A stretch of DNA of 64,000 nucleotides from Acidobacteriota bacterium (lineage in GTDB: Bacteria; Acidobacteriota; Terriglobia; Terriglobales; Acidobacteriaceae). The stretch covers positions 53,399 to 117,398 of the forward strand of contig PJLO01000011.1 in NCBI GenBank assembly GCA_003010405.1. The letters run 5' to 3'. The stretch's first letter is position 1; each line of letters begins with the position of its first letter. The position numbers and the translations under genes are program-made. Below are positions 1 through 7,734 of the stretch, in pieces. The notes below the pieces were generated by a model. The model saw only the letters and a program-made list of their open reading frames with translations, made no database searches and had not been told where the DNA came from.

Positions 1-196
1 ACGGGTGTGCACCGGTTCCGCATACAGACAAGCAATTTAGCAACTCATGATCGTTTCGTTACCTGCCACTTACGAAAACAAAGGGCACAGCCGCAGCTCT
101 CACATTGCAAACTCGTGGTTTTCTCGAATTTTTTTAAAAAGCGCGCGCTGAACACGTCTTTTGGCGTATTCTCTGTGCTTCTCTAGGGAGGAATCT

Positions 197-490
197 ATGG
201 CCGAATCCCATCAAGATCCATTGTCAACAGAAATTAAACTCACGAATCCTCGCGGCGTGGAATCTGTTTATGTCAATAACGTCCAAATCCTGGTCTCAAA
301 CTGGGATATTCGTTTTCTCTGTACTGAATTGATGGCTGCGCCGGGTGGAGGTCCCGAACAACAGTTAAGGGCTAACCTGGTAATGTCTATTCCTCATGCG
401 AAGGCGCTCCTAACCGCCCTGCAGAACGCTCTGGACAGATCGCAGCAACAAAGTGTCGAAGGTATCGGCGCAAAACGGTGGATTGCTTAG
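197..490 (+). CDS. DUF3467 domain-containing protein
   Basis: A 97-aa soluble protein. The central segment (VYVNNVQILVSNWDIRF, then LVMSIPHAKALLTALQ) matches the DUF3467 family as I know it, a small conserved bacterial family with no established function. The ATG at 197 is preceded by AGGGAGG at a good distance; the frame stays open upstream but has no better start signal. There is no signal peptide or membrane segment. It stands alone, with the convergent stress-protein gene downstream. The family assignment is from the sequence; the function is unknown. Confidence 0.8.
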   Translation: MAESHQDPLSTEIKLTNPRGVESVYVNNVQILVSNWDIRFLCTELMAAPGGGPEQQLRANLVMSIPHAKALLTALQNALDRSQQQSVEGIGAKRWIA

Positions 491-718
491 TACCCCAGGC
501 TTGAAAGCAACCTGGAGAAATCGACAGAAGGAGAAGCGGCGAAACTGACGCACCGGCGGACGAGTCTTTCAGGCTCGCCCGCTTGGTTTGCGCCACCGTT
601 GATTCAACCGGCAGCTTTGGGTGTCTCGGTGTGAACTGTTTCTCCTTCGCGAGCACCTGGAGGTAAGTAATGCACAGCTATCCCCTGCAACATTGCTTCA
701 AAAAGGCATAGATCCGGT

Positions 719-1588
719 TCAGATATGAACGGCGAGCACAGGGGTCGTTCCCAGCTGTATTACCCGGTAAGTTGTGGAACCAAAGAGCTCCATCTCCAAT
801 GCACCGTGACCACGAACACCCATGACCACCATGTCGGATTGGCTTTCGAGTGCGAATTGAATAATCTGCTGATATGGCTTCCCGAGCCGTACCATCGCAT
901 TGAATTTGCACCTCTCTTGCCCCTCAGGAATCTGCTCTTCCAGCTTTTTCAGCGCCTTCGCTGTTGCGACTTGCAGTTCTGTCGACTTGGGAATGTCTTC
1001 CAGAACATGCAACAGTGTCAACTCGGCTCCGTACTCCTTGGCCAGGGAAAGCGCGTACTCCGAAGCTTCATTGGCATGGCTCGAAAAATCCGTACAGCAA
1101 AGAATCTTTCTCAGACGGATATGCTCAGAATCGCCCGTGGCACTTGGAACATGGACACGCGGCGCGCGCTTCCGCACTGCCAGAACCGGACATTGAGCCT
1201 CGCGCAATATTCTCTCTGTCACCGATCCCAGCATCAGCCGATCAATTCCCCGCAATCCGTGGGTTCCCAGCACGATCAGATCCGCCGCATGGGATTGAGC
1301 CACAGCCAGGATCCGGTCCCTGGCCAAGCCGTCCTCTGCAATGCACTCAGGCTGAATATCAGCACGGGTATGATGCTTCACAAAGTCCTTAAGCTCCTGT
1401 TCCACTTCAGCGCGTTTCTCCGGATAAATCTGGTCGTAAGGGAAATCGCGAGCTCCGACACAGTACAAGACATGCAGTAACAACAACTTAGCCTTGTAGT
1501 GCCATGCGAGCGACTGTGCGTACTCGTAAGCATTGATCGAAACCTGCGAAAAGTCTACGGGGCAAAGAATGCAGTCAATCTTTGGCAT
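719..1588 (-). CDS. Universal stress protein, two tandem UspA domains
   Basis: A 289-aa cytoplasmic protein made of two UspA domains. The first begins KIDCILCPVDFS and the second RKILCCTDFSSHANEA. Each ends with the ATP-binding pattern G-x2-G-x9-GS (GTHGLRGIDRLMLGS and GVRGHGALEMELFGS), so both domains probably bind ATP. Tandem Usp proteins are linked to stress survival and redox or energy sensing; the specific role is not visible here. The ATG at 1588 follows a GGAGG motif, and the in-frame region upstream lacks a comparable signal. Monocistronic. Confidence 0.9.
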   Translation of the reverse strand: MPKIDCILCPVDFSQVSINAYEYAQSLAWHYKAKLLLLHVLYCVGARDFPYDQIYPEKRAEVEQELKDFVKHHTRADIQPECIAEDGLARDRILAVAQSHAADLIVLGTHGLRGIDRLMLGSVTERILREAQCPVLAVRKRAPRVHVPSATGDSEHIRLRKILCCTDFSSHANEASEYALSLAKEYGAELTLLHVLEDIPKSTELQVATAKALKKLEEQIPEGQERCKFNAMVRLGKPYQQIIQFALESQSDMVVMGVRGHGALEMELFGSTTYRVIQLGTTPVLAVHI

Positions 1589-1857
1589 AAACCGTACCTC
1601 CAGTGATCTGGTCTCTCTCGTGGCCAGAAGGTGCGCTCGTTTCACACGCTTGGGAACCTCTGACGCTTTCCCTTGCGTAATGCAAACTCACCGACTTCCG
1701 TCGTGATTGGGACGCCTCCCCTGAGCAGGAACTCTCCTACCCTAAGCAGCCGATCAGCCTGTGTCACTGCTCCCATAGATGCACGTGTCAGCTGATTCAG
1801 TTGCCTTAGTCCTTGAGCAGGCTAAACCTAAGGTGGGTTAAGTAGGAAACAAATTCT

Positions 1858-1887
1858 TTAACATTGACAATATTTTTGAACTAAAAT
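1858..1887 (+). promoter_or_regulatory. Candidate sigma70-type promoter for tatA
   Basis: TTAACA at 1858-1863 and TAAAAT at 1882-1887 are 18 nt apart in an A/T-rich stretch, and would start transcription about 55 nt before tatA. A TTGACA at 1865-1870 overlaps but is too close to TAAAAT to pair with it. This is the only recognisable element in the 361-nt gap between the stress-protein gene and tatA. Confidence 0.4.
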
Positions 1888-1949
1888 GCGAGGCGTTTGT
1901 TAAGCTCTTAATCCTTGAACGCGGAATATTGCACGACCCGGAGGCTTGC

Positions 1950-2141
1950 ATGGAAGGACTGTTTCAACCGACGCATTTGTTTTTGATTCTGCTTATCGCT
2001 TTGGTTATTTTTGGTCCGAGCAAGTTGTCGGAACTCGGCAAAGGGTTGGGACAGGGAATTAGAAATTTCAAAGATGCGGTAAATGACGACTCTGGAAAAA
2101 GTGCCGAAGCTAAGAAAGACAGCGGCGCACCACAAGCTTAG
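1950..2141 (+). CDS. tatA: Twin-arginine translocase subunit TatA/TatE
   Basis: A 63-aa protein with the TatA plan: a short N-terminal membrane helix (LFLILLIALVIFGPSKL), the conserved FG-P hinge, an amphipathic helix (SELGKGLGQGIRNFKDAV) and a charged, low-complexity tail. TatA oligomers form the membrane passage through which folded Tat substrates are exported. The ATG at 1950 follows GGAGG. No tatB or tatC lies nearby, so it must work with a TatC encoded elsewhere. TatA, TatB and TatE are hard to separate at this length; the short tail favours TatA/E. Confidence 0.9.
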   Translation: MEGLFQPTHLFLILLIALVIFGPSKLSELGKGLGQGIRNFKDAVNDDSGKSAEAKKDSGAPQA

Positions 2142-2249
2142 GTTCAGGGTAATAGCCACTTCTCTGATGGTCGCAACTCTGATGAGGTGCGGCCGTCTGA
2201 CTTGAAACAGCTTGCGACTATTCGCCGCCTGAATTCCTGTGCAGCCGGG

Positions 2250-2663
2250 CTACTTATTCACCGCCCCAGGGTCCACCCCTAGTTCTGCCGATGCTTCACT
2301 GACGAAACGCTGTAGAGACTCGGAAAGATGGTCGAGGACAGCGGCCCATTCGCGTAAATGAGCCTCGCCCGTCTTCGTCAGTCTGTAGACCCGGCGCGCA
2401 GGACCGCTCGATTCAGAACCCCATTCGGACACTACGTTCCCGTTCGCTTCCAAAGTTCGCAGTGTCCGGTACAAGGCTCCAGGATCAATCTCGGCATCAC
2501 TGATCGCGTGTCGCTGCAGCTCATTTCCGAGATCGTATCCATACGAACACCCCTTCTTCTTCAGCAGGAGAAGGATGTCCGGCTCGATGAAACGGGACAA
2601 ATGCCCCATTGCACATGTGCATGGGTAACCGTCCGTGTGACGGCAACATTTTCTTTTCGGCAA
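2250..2663 (-). CDS. PadR-family transcriptional regulator with Cys-rich N-terminus
   Basis: A 137-aa protein. Residues about 20-105 form a PadR winged helix: IEPDILLLLKKKGCSYGYDLGNEL, then the recognition region DPGALYRTLRTLEANG. A short C-terminal helix follows. The first 20 residues carry four Cys and two His (KCCRH, YPCTCAMGH), an extension not needed for the PadR fold and suited to binding a metal or Fe-S cluster. The start is TTG at 2663, supported by CGGAG about 8 nt upstream. It lies 57 nt downstream of a NifX-like gene on the same strand, so it probably senses something related to those proteins. The sensing role is inferred. Confidence 0.82.
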   Translation of the reverse strand: MPKRKCCRHTDGYPCTCAMGHLSRFIEPDILLLLKKKGCSYGYDLGNELQRHAISDAEIDPGALYRTLRTLEANGNVVSEWGSESSGPARRVYRLTKTGEAHLREWAAVLDHLSESLQRFVSEASAELGVDPGAVNK

Positions 2664-2720
2664 TTCGAATCTCCGTCTAAATCCGCCTCGTCACAACCGG
2701 CGGAATGAGACGCCCGCTTT

Positions 2721-3104
2721 TTATTGATGGTGCTGGCATTGGCACGTAGCAGAAGACGATGCTGTTACTTCTCCATTCAGATAACGGGAAAGAACCTCCT
2801 GCGCCACTCCAGGACCGGGAATAATCAGCGGCTGAAGGCCCTGCTGCATGACAGCTTGAGCAGCTCCCGCTCCCATGCCTCCACAGAGCATGATTTTACA
2901 GTCGTTAATGATTTCCAAAATACTGCCGTGAGACTGGCCACCGCTTTGCTGGCATATCCCGGCCGCATGTGGCGACTGTCCCGCAACTCGCCAATCGCTG
3001 CTCTTGATTTCTTTGCCTTCAACGTCAAAAACGATAAACCCCGCGCTTTGACCAAAATGCTGGGAAATGGAAACCCCGTCGGGAGATGCCACTGCAATCT
3101 TCAT
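2721..3104 (-). CDS. NifX/NifB-type dinitrogenase iron-molybdenum cofactor family protein (copy 1)
   Basis: A 127-aa protein of the FeMo-cofactor-binding family (NifX, NafY, NifB C-terminal domain). It begins MKIAVASPDGVSISQHFGQ, has the core CKIMLCGGMGAGAAQA and ends in a Cys/His tail (CQCQHH). Family members bind metal clusters or cofactor precursors, but no nitrogenase genes are present, so a role in nitrogen fixation is unlikely. Two adjacent ATGs (3107 and 3104) exist; 3104 has the better spacing from GAGGA. It forms a likely unit with the paralogue at 3342-3698 upstream and the PadR gene downstream. Confidence 0.82.
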   Translation of the reverse strand: MKIAVASPDGVSISQHFGQSAGFIVFDVEGKEIKSSDWRVAGQSPHAAGICQQSGGQSHGSILEIINDCKIMLCGGMGAGAAQAVMQQGLQPLIIPGPGVAQEVLSRYLNGEVTASSSATCQCQHHQ

Positions 3105-3152
3105 CATCTGTCCTCGCAATTCAATTGTTTAACTTTGAAATCTAGATGCATT

Positions 3153-3170
3153 TTACACCTAACTGTAAAG
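3153..3170. promoter_or_regulatory. Inverted repeat upstream of NifX-like copy 1
   Basis: TTTACA, six bases, TGTAAA, about 50 nt upstream of copy 1. On the minus strand it gives a -10-like TGTAAAAT followed by GC; the same TGTAAAATGC string precedes copy 2 near 3735-3745. A shared operator or promoter element for both genes, perhaps bound by the neighbouring PadR protein, is an inference. Confidence 0.3.
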
Positions 3171-3341
3171 TACATCTACTTGACAGCATTTTTGCGGAAG
3201 TTCGAAACCCGCCTCGATGGTTAAGACACTGGATAAGACGCTCGTGGGGGTTGCTCAAAAAATATGAACTCTGCCTGCCTCCGCTGAAGCCGTGATCTGG
3301 ACCAGTTTCTCGCACACTATGCCGAGAACGCTGCACCGGTT

Positions 3342-3698
3342 TTAGAGAGCTTGATATCGACACTTCACAGACGGTGTCGCTTCCAACTTTCCATTCAAAT
3401 AACCGGAAAGAATTTCCCGCGCATCTCCACAGGTACGAATAGTCACTGGCTCCAGACCCTGCTCAATCACCGACTGAGCTGCTCCCGAGCCCATGCCTCC
3501 GCAAAGCACAATTTTGCAGTCGCTGATGATCCCTGCCGGAGAGAGCGGAGGACACGGACAGAGCCAGTCCTGTCTCGCAGCTCGCCACTCGCTGCTCTTG
3601 ATCTCTTTACCTTCGACTTCAAAGATTATGAACCCGGTGCTCTGTCCAATGTGCTGGGACATGGAAACGCCATCGCCAGATGCTACTGCAATTTTCAT
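3342..3698 (-). CDS. NifX/NifB-type dinitrogenase iron-molybdenum cofactor family protein (copy 2)
   Basis: A 118-aa paralogue of the preceding protein: MKIAVASGDGVSMSQHIGQ at the start, CKIVLCGGMGSGAAQ in the middle, and a single Cys near the end. It lacks the CQCQHH tail of copy 1 and has a shorter central loop (QDWLCPCPP region). The ATG at 3698 is spaced correctly from GAGGAA, while another at 3704 abuts it. The 223-nt gap to copy 1 contains a TTTACA-N6-TGTAAA inverted repeat. The two copies have diverged enough to suggest old duplication and separate partners. Confidence 0.8.
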   Translation of the reverse strand: MKIAVASGDGVSMSQHIGQSTGFIIFEVEGKEIKSSEWRAARQDWLCPCPPLSPAGIISDCKIVLCGGMGSGAAQSVIEQGLEPVTIRTCGDAREILSGYLNGKLEATPSVKCRYQAL

Positions 3699-3807
3699 AG
3701 TCATTTCCTCGTAACTCAGTCGCCTGAGAATATCCGCATTTTACATCTGCCAAATATAAGAACAATACGGATTTCTGCTGACCGCGCCACCTATTCACCT
3801 GTAACGG

Positions 3808-5325
3808 CTAAAAGCCTGGTGGTCTTTCATCCGCGACGTCGAAAGCACGTTCGAAGGCAATGCCGGCAGTGCCAAGCAGGCCTTCGCCGAAGAGCGGCCC
3901 GACAAGGGTGACGCCGTATGGCACCCGGCGGGGTGGATTAAAAGTGGACAAAGGATGTGCCGGGTTGGGTGCAAAGTCGCTCCGCGCCTCGGAAACCTGA
4001 ACAAAACCGGCACGAAGTGTGAGCGCAGGGTAGCCGCTAAAATTGGTGAGCATCAACGCCTCGTCTCGCAGCGCGGGGACTAAGAGCAAGTCAACCTCAG
4101 AAAAAATTCTGGCCATCTCAAGCACGACTTTGCGACGGAAATAGTCGGTTTGCGCGAAATCGACAGCTGAAAAAGAGCGTGCCCGACGAATAAATTCGGG
4201 CCAGGATTCTGCGGTTTCCGAATCGAGCTGATTGAGCCCACCGGAAAGGGGAGCTTCCTCGAAAGCGGCAGCAGCTTCAGCGAGCAGAATCAGGTTGAGT
4301 GAGTTGTAAGGCCAATCGGGGAGCGAGAGTTCGACCAAAGAGAAACCGAGGCGCTCGGCGGTTTCCAAGGCGGCCTGATCGACTTCGGTCGCGGGCGTCT
4401 CGTTCATCCAAGCGGGGAAATAGCCGAGGCGCAACCCGCGAACGGAAGCGGCAGCATCGAAATCGAGGCGGCTGGGAACGCTGGCGATATCACCGGCATC
4501 GGGACCGGAGATAGCACGCAAGACAAGCATGGTGTCTTCGACGGAACGCGCCATGGGGCCGAATCTGTCGAGGGACCAGCACAGCGTCATCGCTCCAGTG
4601 CGGGGAACGCGTCCGTAGGTAGGGCGAAGACCGGTTACGCCACAGCGCATTGACGGGCTCACAATGCTGCCGTTGGTTTCGCCAGCCATTGCAAAGGCAA
4701 CCAGCCCAGCAGCGGTCGCGGCTCCCGGCCCGGCGGAGGAACCCGACGATCCTTCTTCGAGCAGCCAGGGATTCATCGTCTGGCCGCCGAACCAGCTGTC
4801 GCTCAGCGCGAGTGCGCCGAGCGACAGCTTGGCGACCAGCACCGCGCCAGCCGCATGGAGACGCTGGACGACGACGGCGTCCTCCGTCGGAATTCGGTTG
4901 CGAAACGGCTCAGCACCGAAGGTGGTCGGGATGCCAGCCGTATCGAGCATGTCTTTCGCTCCCCACGGGATACCATGCAGCGGACCACGATAATGTCCGG
5001 AGGCTATCTCCTTGTCAGCCTGGCGCGCTTGCTCCAGCGCAAGATCGGCAGTAAGGGTGATGACGCAGCGAAGCTGCGGATCGAAGCGCTGCAAGCGCTC
5101 GAGGTAGATCGTGGTGAGGCGCTCAGAGGTAAGCTTGCGTTGCTCAATCCATCGCGAGAGGCGGCTGACAGGAGAGAAAGCGATGTCCGCGTCGGAAGAG
5201 GGGAGAGGTCCAGGCTCGACGGTGCTGCGGTTGAAGCGGTCGTTCGCGGGTCCTGCGGAGTGGCCGGGCAGTACGGGATTCCACTGCGACCGCGGAGCGA
5301 TGAAGTCTCGGCTAGAAGATGACAT
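3808..5325 (-). CDS. Amidase signature family hydrolase
   Basis: A 505-aa member of the amidase signature family, which hydrolyses or transfers amide groups. The Ser-cisSer-Lys triad is visible: Lys124 in PWGAKDMLDTAG, cis-Ser about 196 in EEGSSGSSAGPG and nucleophile Ser220 in ETNGSIVSPSMRCG. Spacings of about 72 and 24 residues fit the family. The start ATG follows GGAGG. The first 50 residues are a poorly conserved extension with no clear signal peptide. No gatB or gatC is adjacent, so this is more likely a free-standing amidase than GatA. The substrate cannot be read from sequence. Confidence 0.88.
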   Translation of the reverse strand: MSSSSRDFIAPRSQWNPVLPGHSAGPANDRFNRSTVEPGPLPSSDADIAFSPVSRLSRWIEQRKLTSERLTTIYLERLQRFDPQLRCVITLTADLALEQARQADKEIASGHYRGPLHGIPWGAKDMLDTAGIPTTFGAEPFRNRIPTEDAVVVQRLHAAGAVLVAKLSLGALALSDSWFGGQTMNPWLLEEGSSGSSAGPGAATAAGLVAFAMAGETNGSIVSPSMRCGVTGLRPTYGRVPRTGAMTLCWSLDRFGPMARSVEDTMLVLRAISGPDAGDIASVPSRLDFDAAASVRGLRLGYFPAWMNETPATEVDQAALETAERLGFSLVELSLPDWPYNSLNLILLAEAAAAFEEAPLSGGLNQLDSETAESWPEFIRRARSFSAVDFAQTDYFRRKVVLEMARIFSEVDLLLVPALRDEALMLTNFSGYPALTLRAGFVQVSEARSDFAPNPAHPLSTFNPPRRVPYGVTLVGPLFGEGLLGTAGIAFERAFDVADERPPGF

Positions 5326-5391
5326 GGTCCTCCGTGAAGCATCAAAAAAATGCGCCGATATTAGACGCCTACAAAATCCAAACTCACTTTA

Positions 5392-6375
5392 TTAGTCTCC
5401 CTGTTTCCCGCGCTGAATATACTCCCATGCGCTGCGAACAATCTGTTCAAGACCGGGATACTGTGGTGTCCAGCCAAGTTCAGCGCGTATTTTCTCCGAA
5501 CCGGCAACCAGAATTGCAGGGTCTCCCGTGCGACGTGCCTCTACAACGGCAGGTATGGCACGCCCCGTAACACGCCGCGCGCACTCAATAACCTCCCTCA
5601 CGCTGAAACCATGACCGTTACCGAGGTTGTAAATGAGTTGCGTCGGCTCCGGGCGTGAATGCAGTGCGTGAAGCGCGAGCAGATGCGCGCTCGCGAGGTC
5701 CGAGACATGCACGTAATCGCGCACGCAAGTTCCATCCAGCGTATCGTAATCGTCACCAAAGATGCTGACATACTCGCGCAGACCGCTCGCGACCTGGAGA
5801 ATAATTGGGATCAGGTGAGACTCTGGATCATGGCGCTCGCCAAGATTTTCCGTTGCGCCAGCCGCATTGAAATAGCGCAGACTGGCATAGGAGAGGCCGT
5901 GAATGCGATGAAACCAGCCGAGCATCCGTTCCACCAACAGCTTGGATTCGCCGTATGCGTTTATTGGCAGAAGCCTATCTGACTCGCGGATGGGTATGCT
6001 TACCGGATCGCCGTAAAGCGCTGCTGTGGAGGAGAAGACAAGGCATCGCACTTTGTGGGAGAGAATTGTTTCGAGCAAAGTGAGAGCATTGGCCGTGTTG
6101 TTGCGAAAGAACTTGGCGGGATCGCGCATGGATTCGCCAGCTTCAATCGAGGCCGCAAAGTGCATTACTGCCTCGGGTTGAAACTCGGCGAAGATCTCGC
6201 ACAGCTTCGCGCGATCACCTACATCTCCCACGACGAGTCTGGCAGCGGACGGAACAGAGTCAGGATGTCCGTTTCTCAGATTGTCATAGACAACGGCCTC
6301 GTGACCGGCAGCCACAAGCTGCGAAACAACAACACCGCCAATGTATCCTGCGCCCCCTGAGACAAAAACTTTCAT
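5392..6375 (-). CDS. galE: UDP-glucose 4-epimerase
   Basis: A 327-aa extended short-chain dehydrogenase. It has the NAD-binding GGAGYIGG at residues 7-14, the YDNL strand end that binds the adenosine ribose, Ser116 in VFSSTAALYG and the catalytic Tyr141-x3-Lys145 (AYGESK). It interconverts UDP-glucose and UDP-galactose for cell-surface polysaccharides or the Leloir pathway. The ATG at 6375 lies 9 nt from an AAGGAAGG purine run; the open frame upstream is not conserved in type. It sits alone between the amidase and a divergent hydrolase. Related epimerases (UDP-GlcNAc) cannot be fully excluded. Confidence 0.9.
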   Translation of the reverse strand: MKVFVSGGAGYIGGVVVSQLVAAGHEAVVYDNLRNGHPDSVPSAARLVVGDVGDRAKLCEIFAEFQPEAVMHFAASIEAGESMRDPAKFFRNNTANALTLLETILSHKVRCLVFSSTAALYGDPVSIPIRESDRLLPINAYGESKLLVERMLGWFHRIHGLSYASLRYFNAAGATENLGERHDPESHLIPIILQVASGLREYVSIFGDDYDTLDGTCVRDYVHVSDLASAHLLALHALHSRPEPTQLIYNLGNGHGFSVREVIECARRVTGRAIPAVVEARRTGDPAILVAGSEKIRAELGWTPQYPGLEQIVRSAWEYIQRGKQGD

Positions 6376-6449
6376 GCAACGACTTTCCTTCCTTAACCCG
6401 TTCGGCACAAGACTTAATTCTTAAGAATAACTCGATAGTTTAACTCTTG

Positions 6450-6481
6450 AGCTGGCAATGCTTCTCAGTGCATTGCCAGCT
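6450..6481. other. Perfect 12-bp stem-loop between divergent galE and hydrolase
   Basis: AGCTGGCAATGC, 8-nt loop, GCATTGCCAGCT. Neither side has a T tract and it lies between divergent promoters, so it is not an ordinary terminator. A second, loop-free palindrome (ATTCTTAAGAAT) sits at 6417-6428. Possible roles are an operator or a structured 5' leader of the hydrolase mRNA. Confidence 0.5.
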
Positions 6482-6664
6482 TATTTGAGAGAGTGCCCTG
6501 AATGCGAAGGCCTCCCACATCTCGCGCTTGCGCTCAAAGACGCGTACTCAGGAAATCCTTGCCGACGACAAAGGCATCACAAACCGCATCCCGTTGCTTT
6601 AGTCCACCGGTCAACGAAAGCGCAAAACAACCCTAAAAACACGCACGGGAAAAGGAGCGACTCG

Positions 6665-7522
6665 ATGCCCTTCATTAGCGTCGGTGAAGAAAACTCTGGC
6701 AAGATCGACCTCTACTATGAGGACCATGGAAAAGGTAAACCGGTCATTTTGATTCACGGATGGCCGCTGAGCAGTGCTTCGTGGGAAAAGCAGCTCCCAG
6801 CCCTGCTGGCCACGGGCCACAGGGTTATTACTTATGACCGCAGGGGCTTTGGATTTTCAAGTCAAACTGCATTCGGCTATGACTACGACACTCTAGCGGA
6901 AGATCTGAACAGGATTATGAGCAAGCTCGATGTTCATGATGCCACCCTCGTGGGTTTTTCCATGGGAGGAGGCGAGGTTGCCCGTTATCTGGCAACCCGC
7001 GGAAGCAAGCGTGTCAGCCAGGCAATCTTCATCGCCGCGATTCCTCCCTTCCTGCTCAAAATGTCGGACAACCCCGAAGGCATGGATATGTCGGTCTTTG
7101 ACGAAATAAAGAACGCAATCATCAATGATCGTCCCGCCTTTCTCTGGAAGTTTCTCTCAGACTTTTACAATGTCGACACCTTGGGTGTAAGCCAACAAGT
7201 GGTGCAATCAAGCTGGAACATTGCGTGCCAGGCTTCACCGATTGGAACTCTCGAATGCGTGCAGTCATGGCTGACGGATTTCCGGAAAGACCTGCAGAGC
7301 ATCAGGATTCCAACCCTCGTGATGCACGGCGATTCAGACCGGATTCTCCCCTTCGACGCCACCGCAAAGCGTATGCCTGGGTTCGTAAAAGAATGCAAGC
7401 TGGAAATTGTGCAAGGAGGCCCGCACGGCCTGACATGGACGCATGCCGAGCAGGTCAACCGAGTGTTGCTCGATTTCCTGCAACAACGCACCTCGGCGAT
7501 TCCGAGGAAAGATGTCGCCTAG
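6665..7522 (+). CDS. Alpha/beta hydrolase, non-heme chloroperoxidase-like
   Basis: A 285-aa alpha/beta hydrolase. Oxyanion region HGWPLSSASW (31-40), nucleophile Ser99 in GFSMGGGE, acid Asp225 in HGDSDRILPF and His254 in GGPHGLTW make a complete triad. The GFSMGGGEV motif is typical of cofactor-free haloperoxidase and aryl esterase types, which act as esterases or perhydrolases in practice. The start ATG at 6665 is preceded by AAAGGAG; the frame is open further upstream, but that stretch runs through a hairpin and is not protein-like. No signal peptide. A terminator follows directly. Confidence 0.87.
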   Translation: MPFISVGEENSGKIDLYYEDHGKGKPVILIHGWPLSSASWEKQLPALLATGHRVITYDRRGFGFSSQTAFGYDYDTLAEDLNRIMSKLDVHDATLVGFSMGGGEVARYLATRGSKRVSQAIFIAAIPPFLLKMSDNPEGMDMSVFDEIKNAIINDRPAFLWKFLSDFYNVDTLGVSQQVVQSSWNIACQASPIGTLECVQSWLTDFRKDLQSIRIPTLVMHGDSDRILPFDATAKRMPGFVKECKLEIVQGGPHGLTWTHAEQVNRVLLDFLQQRTSAIPRKDVA

Positions 7523-7540
7523 TAGTTTCTGTTTATTCCA

Positions 7541-7572
7541 GGGTGCCGTACCAGACCGGCACCCGCATTTTA
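7541..7572 (+). terminator. Rho-independent terminator after the hydrolase
   Basis: GGGTGCCG (7541-7548), 8-nt loop, CGGCACCC (7557-7564), then a T-rich run, placed 18 nt after the hydrolase stop codon. Confidence 0.8.
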
Positions 7573-7734
7573 ATTTGATATAAGCAGGGGCTGGCCTGAG
7601 CAATACGCCGCTGAAATCCTGAACTCCTTTTCAAATTTTTCTCCAACAAATTTGTGATATAAACCCCTCCGCAATTGTCCCGATCAGGATAAGAGCTAAG
7701 TCTCCTTGGGAGCCAGCAAATTGCGGTAACGGCG

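Noticed and set aside
1..196. Possible gene end or RNA at the left edge
   Set aside because: No open frame with conserved content, tRNA fold or terminator could be supported in the first 196 bases.
3142..3363. A 73-codon minus-strand frame between the two NifX-like genes
   Set aside because: It overlaps the end of copy 2 and the inverted repeat, is Ser/Arg-rich and has no start signal.
2721..3698. Nitrogen-fixation cluster
   Set aside because: Only NifX-like domain proteins occur; there is no nifH, nifD, nifK, nifE, nifN or nifB radical SAM gene in the window.
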